64,000 nucleotides of DNA from Amphiduros pacificus (lineage: Eukaryota; Annelida; Polychaeta; Phyllodocida; Hesionidae). The stretch covers positions 7,470,549-7,534,548 of the forward strand of contig OX439012.1 of assembly GCA_949316495.1 (NCBI GenBank). Reading direction: 5' to 3'. The position numbers and the translations under genes are program-made. Each line of letters begins with the position of its first letter. Within the stretch, counting starts at the first letter, position 1. Under the pieces are notes generated by a model. The model searched no databases, was not told where the DNA came from, and was given only the letters and a program-made list of their open reading frames with translations. Positions 56,771-64,000 of the stretch are shown piece after piece.

Positions 56771-57575
56771 ATTACAGAATAAACTCACAGGACATTTACC
56801 AAACTGAATCTGTACCCCTATCACTCTCAGAAACAGACTTTGCTTCATTACAGAATAAACTTACAGGACATTTACCAAACTGAATCTGTACCCCTATCAC
56901 TCTCAGAAACAGACTTTCCGACATTACAGACAAACTCACAGGACATTTGCCTAGCTGAATCTGTACCCCTATCACTCTCAGAAACAGACTTTCCGACATT
57001 ACAAACTCACAGGACATTTACCAAACTGAATCTGTACCCCTATCACTCTCAGAAACAGACTTTGCTTCATTACAGAATAAACTCACAAGACATTTACCAA
57101 ACTGAATCTATACCCCTATCACTCTCAGAAACAGACTTTGCTTCATTACAGAATAAACTCACAGGACATTTACCAAACTGAATCTGTACCCCTATCACTC
57201 TCAGAAACAGACTTTCCGACATTACAGACAAACTCACAGGACATTTACCAAACCGAATCTGTACCCCTATCACTCTCAGAAACAGACTTTCCGACATTAC
57301 AGACAAACTCACAGGACATTTGCCTAGCTGAATCTGTACCCCTATCACTCTCAGAAACAGACTTTGCTTCATTACAGAATAAACTCACAGGACATTTACC
57401 AAACTGAATCTGTACCCCTGTCACTCTCAGAAACAGACTTTGCTTCATTACAGAATAAACTCACAGGACATTTACCAAACTGAATCTGTACCCCTATCAC
57501 TCTCAGAAACAGACCTTGCGACATTACAGACCAAACTAACAGGATATTTGCCCGACTGAATGTGTATCCCTATCA
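56705..57575 (-). repeat. 75-bp tandem repeat (25 codons), about 11 units
   Basis: Unit on the plus strand: ctgtacccctatcactctca, gaaacagactttccgacatt, acagacaaactcacaggaca, tttaccaaactgaat. In one minus-strand frame it encodes SVSESDRGTDS-type 25-residue units, but units with ggtaaatg carry a stop while those with ggcaaatg do not. It could be an expanded exon/intron edge (GTAAAT as donor) or non-coding. Confidence 0.92.
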
Positions 57576-57789
57576 CTCTCAGCAGAGATATTTAAACAGA
57601 GATTGGAAAGAGCAGGTCTGCCCATCGTTTTTGCTCAAATTACAATACAGTTCTCCATCTAAATGCTTTAAAACAGTACCTTTATAATCTACTGCATCTT
57701 TGCTACATTACAGAATAAATTCACAGGACATTTCCCAAACTGGATCTGCACCTCTGTGACTCTCAGAAACAGACTTTGCTACATTACAG

Positions 57790-57880
57790 ACCAATCTCTC
57801 AACTTTCACATGACTCACACAATCTCGTCCAGCAGACATTCCACACTTCTGACCACAATGGTATCCTAGAAAAATTCTTC
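57790..57880 (-). CDS. Possible Cys-rich exon right of the 75-bp array
   Basis: After TTTTTCTAG the minus strand reads YHCGQKCGMSAGRDC and then either a GTGAGT donor or read-through into VSHVKVERLVCNVAKSVSES, which is a unit of the 75-bp repeat. Three Cys in CGQKCGM...RDC hint at a metal-binding fragment. The supporting evidence is only the splice-like signals and position. Confidence 0.22.
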
Positions 57881-57893
57881 TTTTTTTTAACAC

Positions 57894-58500
57894 AGAAAAT
57901 TAAAAGTAATATCATTGTCGTGGTGTCTCATATGTGATAACATATCTTGCGATGATCTTTGCTATTTATCTCATGGTTCTGAATATGTGATAATTTGACG
58001 ATCTCTAGATGCTGCCATATTCTGTATTTGTTGTATCATGCCTTATTTTTGTTATTATGTTGCCATGGTAACAGTACAAAATTGTTTTGTTGTTATGGTA
58101 TCAGTATCCATTGTTCTTGTTGCTATGCCCCTCCAGTTCCATTATCTTGTCTGATGGGTATGTCCATTGCTTATAACCTGTTTCCATGGTGATTTATTCA
58201 TTCCATTCCTTATGTCTGTTCCATTCACCATCTCCTATAACATAATAATAAATAGTTATAAGTCATTCTTACTCACATTTCTTACAGATATATTCTTGTT
58301 GTTCACCTTCTTGTTCATTTGTACCTTCTGAAACAAATCTATCAATGGCAGAAATATTTCAACACCAAAAAAAAAAAGAGAAAAAAATTGGCATCACACT
58401 CGCATTTCCCAACCATCATCATTTTCAAGCTAAAAACAGGAAAGCCTTGAGCCAAAGGATAATGCCTGCCTACCTTTGAAAAAATATTATAAATAGCACC
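57894..58500. other. No gene seen
   Basis: Contains loosely repeated ttgttgctatggtaac-like motifs at about 58050-58190; nothing else supported. Confidence 0.35.
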
Positions 58501-58504
58501 ATTG

Positions 58505-59310
58505 TTGGGGTGGAATATGGCTTTGTTGGTAAAGCGGCGGCCTCACTGTAGCGAACAGGCCAAGTGGATGAGAGCGGACAGAAATATTTGGGTGTTCAGA
58601 GTGTCTACACAACTTAAACACAACTGTTGAAAATTTTGTACGGAGAAGATGCAAACGGCCAGTTCATACTGCCTTGGTTGCACATGCTGAGTGGGTCAGT
58701 AACATGAATGCTTTGTTCGTATCTCATGCTGAATGTGTTCTGACTGTGTTCAGTGATATTTGTTGAATCATGCATTTATGTGAACAAGGTACAGAGAAAA
58801 CACGAACAAGGAACAGAGTTGATCAAAATATTAGTTAGCTTTACCATTCGTATTCTGTCTGTAATACATTCCTCTTGTCTGTGTATATCCATATTTGTAC
58901 ACTTTCTGTGCGTGTTTTCTCCTGAATACTTTTGTTCTATAACAGTGTGTACCCGCAGTGTTCGCTTTGGTCTTGTCCGTTTGCTTTTTTCGACTTGTGC
59001 GTATCTCAGTTGTTCCTTCAAAGCGCACAACAACGAACAAATGCTAACATGCAAAACTTTGGAAATTTTCCACTCCGCTACTGATCCGCTAACCCTCTTC
59101 ACTAGAGACCAAGCCTTAAGACACCTGTCTGCAATTCAAAAGGTCCCAGGTTCAAATCTTGGTGGAGACCAGTGCTCCAGTACTGCTACATTGTTGAGAA
59201 AGCTGGATATCTGCAATTACCGGTAAGTTGTTTCTCATTCCAGCCAGTGCGCCATGACTGGTTACCAAAAGCTGTGGTTTATGTTATCATGTCATGCAAT
59301 AATACAAAAT
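58505..59310 (+). mobile_element. tRNA-derived SINE-like sequence, possibly split
   Basis: Near 58515-58530 an A-box-like tggctttgttggtaaagc occurs. Near 59143-59155 there is a B-box-like aggttcaaatcttgg within the context cacctgtctgcaattcaaaa, followed by a body ending tggttaccaaaagctgtgg. The A and B boxes are too far apart for one SINE head, so either two heads or one head interrupted at about 58545-59085 is present. The long plus-strand frame across 58753-59226 has no protein-like content. Confidence 0.4.
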
Positions 59311-60121
59311 AAAGGGTCAGCTAAAAATGTAATTACATAACATATTGAATGGTAATCACTTTTTATCCATTTTAAACATTCATTGTTGACATACTCAGTG
59401 TATTTAACCATGATCTTTTAAAATGAAATTACAATTGTGTTTAACATTTACGATTGTGTTAACATTTTAAGACTGTATAATTTGAAAATGTGAATGCTAA
59501 AATATCATTTGTTAACATTACGGCATTCTGCATCCCGAGGTTGAATCACATGCTACCTCTGCTAACATACATTGTACTTTGCATCCAGTTATTCTGCACA
59601 CTGTACATGCAATTACCGTACAGCTCTGCAATTGGTCGGCTCTTGTATATGCATGCTTATGCACGATAACACAACCATAAATGTCTATTTGCTCACACAC
59701 ACACATAAAAAAAATATTAACCTTATTTCCAATAACATGCTCTGAAAAAATAGGGTAGGGGGTAAATTTTTATTTTATTTTATTCTATTTTTTTTTAAAA
59801 TAGATCCAATACATTGAGAATGGATATCTGTAGAAATGAAATTATAACTGAATAATATATCTTAGGTAGCTTCTTTAAACTAGGGAAGGTAGGGAAAATC
59901 GAAAACAAGTTTCTTCTTTTTTAGGCCTTATCGCTTATTACTATCCTGTCAAACACACCACAGTTTGGCATTTTTTGGTAATGTCAATGCAGGATCAAAT
60001 AGATGTTTGGCTCCAATAGTTTACCATTACCTGTTATGCCACATATGATTTCTATCAAAATACTTATTGTACTGATGCAAAGTTTGAGTTGTTAAGGAAG
60101 AAAATGTTGACAATATATATA
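59311..60121. other. No gene seen; diverged repeat at 59750-59905
   Basis: AT-rich spacer. See 12755-12990 for the likely related copy. Confidence 0.35.
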
Positions 60122-61135
60122 CAGGCCTCGACATTAGCCAGTTGCCCGCTTGCCTGGAGGTATATTTCACACCTGTCGGGCAAGTCCGGGCAACTTGATA
60201 CATCTGTTCCACTTGCCCGGTGGTCAAGTACTGTAATCTGTCCCCAATCAAAGTACCCCACAGAGAACAGAGAGAGCTGCTGACCACATCACAGGGATGA
60301 CACCTGATTAGAGATAACTTTGTGTCCAAGCTCCATTGCCCTTGGTATTACCCCTGCCTCCCAAACCCTGACCAAGATAAAGTTATGGCATGCTGCTCAA
60401 TATATATATTCCCCAAGATGGTATTTCACACAAAGCACTGTATCAGGAGGTAGAGCTTATCAATTTCGCACATTTTGGTCTTTGTCAATCATTATATTAT
60501 CCAGGAAACATGTACAGTTGATTTTAAGTATGATGAGTAACAGTGGGGTATATCCATCAGTAACACTTGACATTACTTAATCTTATAAAGTGATAATTGT
60601 AGGTTATATTCTTACAAGATTGACAATTCAGGGTGACATTTTTACTCACAAGCTCAAAGTATTCATGTATTTCTCTGCTTAAACATTGAACTCCTGAGTT
60701 AGAAAAAGCCCTATTCCTATTGTTTTTATATCCAAGGAACTAAAATAAGAGTTATCAATGATATACATTGTAAATTGGTCAAGAATTGACTGAGCATTGC
60801 CAATTTTTATGTTTTCATAAAAATTTGGTACTTATGCATATGCACAAAAAATTGTAACAAACTTGAGGTCACTGCATGCTATTTTAAATAAAAACATGTA
60901 CTATTCATTTCACATTTTTCAAGCCACATATTGTGTATTCTATGGGTTATATGGGCATTTTTTCTAATTATCAGCCAATGTTTGAATGTACAACTCCTAT
61001 AAGCTTTAGTCCTATACCATATTCAAATATTGGGACAAAAATTCAGGGCAAGTGAATTGTAATTCAGGGCAAGTAGATTTTAAAATTTACTTGCCCGGTG
61101 GGCAAGTGGATCACAAATGTTAATGTCAACGCCTG
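60122..61135. mobile_element. Non-autonomous DNA transposon with CAGGCSTYGACATTA ends, 1,014 bp
   Basis: The left end CAGGCCTCGACATTAG is mirrored by TTAATGTCAACGCCTG. Inside both ends lie inverted copies of a cttgcccggtgg/gggcaagt block. No transposase frame. The ends resemble those of the MITE at 47027-47372, so the two are probably related families. Confidence 0.8.
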
Positions 61136-61205
61136 TATGAGTGCAATATAACTTTCCGAAGGTCCATAAAAAGTCATATTGCACTCCACCCAGGTACATA
61201 TTTGT

Positions 61206-61521
61206 TTTATTCTATGATCACTGTGTTAATTACTGCCATTGTTGGTTTAATTCTAAAAGTGAGAACTGAAAGGGACAAGTTTGTCTGTATCAACTTGAAA
61301 GCTTGTCGTCTGCTTCCCAGTCTGCAGGTCACTCAGAGCAAGCTGGTGACGTCATTATAGGGCTTCCCCAACATTTCCCGCCATGGAATTCCCCATCAGT
61401 GCAGTGGAAAGTATATTGACGTGCAATATAATGCATCTGGTCAATAAAACAATTTAGAGAAGCTCATGTGACCAGGAATTGACCAATCACAGCACAGAAT
61501 ACACAGTGATCATAGAATAAA
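61206..61521. repeat. Foldback element with 21-bp perfect inverted ends
   Basis: tttattctatgatcactgtg(t) at 61206-61226 is the exact reverse complement of 61501-61521. The 275-bp interior is GC-richer than its flanks. A further tgcaatat(a/g)ac inverted pair sits at 61140-61185. No duplication at the flanks is obvious. Confidence 0.6.
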
Positions 61522-62591
61522 TATATATATTGGGGGTTGTTGGAAAAGTATATCTGATATCATTGATATATCTGCTTGTCAAGGGTTAACATCTCTTTCA
61601 ATATTATTTCAGTTATTTCATAAGATCTGATATATTAGCCCTGCCCAGGAAGAAAGAAAATCAAGATTTTTCTTTTCGACTCACCCCTTGAAGAGTTATG
61701 GTCAATCCCCTGACTATTTTAGTATACATGTCACTAACATCTCAACTCTTTTATTGTTCACTTTCTAATCATAACAATGACACCAATTGTCACAATATGT
61801 GACAAGATTTTTGACTCTCTACCGCCAAATGGCTGCTAAAAATAAGCTTGAAATGGATGTGGTCTCCTCAGCATTACAGAGGTAGTATTCACTTAATACC
61901 TCTGTCGTCATTACCCTATATTTGATACCATTCAAAATTTGGAATTCTCCAAGTTATAAATATTTGCCTTGCTTAACAAAATATCATCAAAACTGAATTG
62001 ACCATCACAGGTCATAAACTGTTATCAGGTGTCTGATATAAACTGACCAAACAGTACAAAACAAATCTATTTATATTCTTTCACCAATGAGTTGACCAAT
62101 GAGTTGACAGCCAGGTTATTCTGAAAACTTATGACTTGTGCTCAATTCAGTGTGCATATTTATAGGTTTGGTGGTGGGGACTGATATGATAGAGAAGTCC
62201 TGTTATGGAGGGTAGGTATGGTCTCCAAGGAATGACTTGAAAAGTAATGTCCATCCATTATTTGCAGAGCCTGGTATAAAGCCAGGATCTGCTTAGGAGA
62301 GTACCGGTAGGCCATATCCATAGGACCCAACCCCGTGTAATCACATGATTATTTCAATTAAATCATAAATGCTTAATATTACTGTCATTAAAATTATTTT
62401 CAAGTGAAAAGCCAATCCAGGAGAGATTATAGTGTGATTGCAGGTTTCAATTTTATTGATAAAAGTGATTGGATTTTCAACAGTTTTTTTGTGCACTACC
62501 GATTTTATATGCACTTCATGTGTGTTGTTTTTAATCGGCCTTTGGGTTAAAAGATCTTAAAAGGAAAAAAGAAGGGAAAAGACAATATTAT
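61522..62591. other. No gene seen
   Basis: AT-rich, without supported coding or RNA features. Confidence 0.35.
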
Positions 62592-64000
62592 TTTGTGCAC
62601 TGTCGAAGTGTGGAAGTGTGGACTATGGAAGTGTGGACTGTGAAAGTGTGGACTGTGAAAGTGTGGGCTTTGGAAGTATGGACCGTGGAAGTATGGACCG
62701 TGGAAGTATAGACTGTGGAAGTGTGGGCCGTGGAAGTATGGACCGTGGAAGTATAGACCGTGGAAGTATAGACTGTGGAAGTATGGACTGTGGAAGTATA
62801 GACTGTGGAAGTATAGACTGTGGAAGTATGGACTGTGAAAGTATAGACTGTGGAAGTATAGACTGTGGAAGTATGGACTGTGGAAGTACAGACTGTGGAA
62901 GTGTGGACCATGGAAGTATGGACCGTGGAAGTATGGACCATGGAAGTATAGACCGTGGAAGTATGGACCATGGAAGTACAGACTGTGGAAGTGTGGACCG
63001 TGGAAGTATGGACCATGGAAGTACAGACTGTGGAAGTGTGGACCATGGAAGTATGGACCATGGAAGTATAGACCGTGGAAGTATGGACCGTGGAAGTATG
63101 GACCGTGGAAGTATGGACCATAGAAGTATGGACCATGGAAGTATGGACCATAGAAGTATGGACCGTGGAAGTATAGACTGTGGAAGTATAGACCGTGGAA
63201 GTATGGACCGTGGAAGTGTGGACCGTGGAAGTATGGACCGTGGAAGTGTGGACCGTGGAAGTATAGACCATGGAAGTATGGACCATGGAAGTGTGGACCG
63301 TGGAAGTATGGACCATGGAAGTGTGGACCGTGGAAGTATAGACCGTGGAAGTATGGACCATGGAAGTATGGACCATGGAAGTGTGGACCGTGGAAGTATG
63401 GACCGTGGAAGTGTGGACCGTGGAAGTATAGACCGTGGAAGTATGGACCATGGAAGTGTGGACCGTGGAAGTATGGACCGTGGAAGTGTGGACCGTGGAA
63501 GTATAGACCGTGGAAGTATGGACCATGGAAGTGTGGACCATGGAAGTATAGACCGTGGAAGTATGGACCATGGAAGTGTGGACCGTGGAAGTATGGACCA
63601 TGGAAGTATAGACTGTGGAAGTGTGGGCCGTGGAAGTGTTGACCGTAGAAGTATGGACCGTGGAAGTATGGACCGTGAGAGTATAGACTGTGGAAGTATG
63701 GGCCGTGAGAGTATAGACTGTGGAAGTATGGGCCGTGAGAGTATAGACTGTGGAAGTATGGGCCGTGAGAGTATAGACCGTGGAAGTATGGGCCGTGAGA
63801 GTATAGACCGTGGAAGTATGGGCCGTGAGAGTATAGACTGTGGAAGTATGGGCCGTGAGAGTATAGACTGTGGAAGTATGGGCCGTGAGAGTAAAGACTG
63901 TGGAAGTATGGGCCGTGAGAGTATAGACCGTGGAAGTATGGACCGTGAGAGTATAGACTGTGGAAGTATAGACCGTGGAAGTATGGGCCGTGGAAGTGTG
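62592..64000 (+). repeat. 15-bp minisatellite running off the window
   Basis: About 94 units of tggaagtatggaccg with three main variants (tatggacc, tatagact, tgtggacc). From about 63665 the array becomes a regular 30-bp dimer (ggaagtatgggccgtgagag then tatagactgt). The long minus-strand open frame (HTSTV-type pentapeptides) follows from the 15-bp period and is not supported as a gene. Confidence 0.96.

Noticed and set aside
59085-59170. Possible functional tRNA gene
   Set aside because: Only a B-box-like element is present. No cloverleaf or anticodon arm could be drawn, and the surrounding sequence is SINE-like.
58753-59226. 157-residue plus-strand frame
   Set aside because: No domain or codon-like character. 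Its 3' part covers a SINE-like tRNA-derived head.
60027-60329. 100-residue minus-strand frame
   Set aside because: It overlaps the left end and interior of the 60122-61135 transposon and has no recognisable protein features.
62588-63601. 337-residue minus-strand open frame of HTSTV/YTSMV pentapeptides
   Set aside because: It lies wholly in the 15-bp array; a period divisible by 3 keeps frames open without selection. No signal, splice or unique sequence supports it.

Overview
The window looks like nuclear DNA of a marine invertebrate animal. It has intron-containing genes with GT-AG splice sites, long introns, a Penelope-like retroelement, LINE and SINE remnants, several MITE families and an unusually large number of minisatellites. 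I cannot fix the species. A lancelet is one possibility: I recall (unverified) that minisatellites spanning exon-intron junctions have been described in amphioxus. Molluscs and other marine invertebrates remain open.

Two protein-coding genes can be built with consistent splice phases, both on the minus strand. (1) An OTUD3-type deubiquitinase has 8 coding exons from 48230 down to 26707 and encodes 420 residues, with the OTU domain, the UBA-like segment and the basic C-terminal tail all present. (2) A two-exon gene (12520 down to 9021, 299 residues) carries an unrecognised N-terminal region followed by a BTB/POZ domain. Weaker single-exon candidates lie inside OTUD3 intron 4 (33987-34100 plus strand, 35370-35580 minus strand) and to the right of OTUD3 (about 50411-50630, 56631-56770 and 57790-57880).

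Layout. 1-1900: cluster of direct and inverted copies of one repeat family. 1905-8985: a foldback element split by a degraded Penelope-like element (3100-8644) that carries RT, GIY-YIG, two extra small ORFs and a well-formed type I hammerhead ribozyme at its 3' end. 9021-12520: BTB gene, whose intron holds a LINE 3' end, a tRNA-derived SINE and a MITE. 12.5-26.4 kb: no confident gene; MITEs, duplicated segments, a 44-bp satellite, smaller arrays and a second, degraded hammerhead copy. 26.4-48.2 kb: OTUD3 and its introns. 48.2-64 kb: further arrays, MITEs and possible exons, ending inside a 15-bp array that runs off the window.

The most striking signal is in OTUD3. Four of its 14 splice sites (the donors of exons 3, 5 and 6 and the acceptor of exon 7) each sit at the edge of a minisatellite whose repeat unit is a copy of that exon-intron junction. 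The intron between exons 6 and 7 therefore starts with about 44 tandem copies of its own 5' splice site and ends with about 8 copies of its own 3' splice site. Reading past the true donor runs into stops, but each 52-bp unit also contains an in-frame 36-nt segment bounded by AG and GT.
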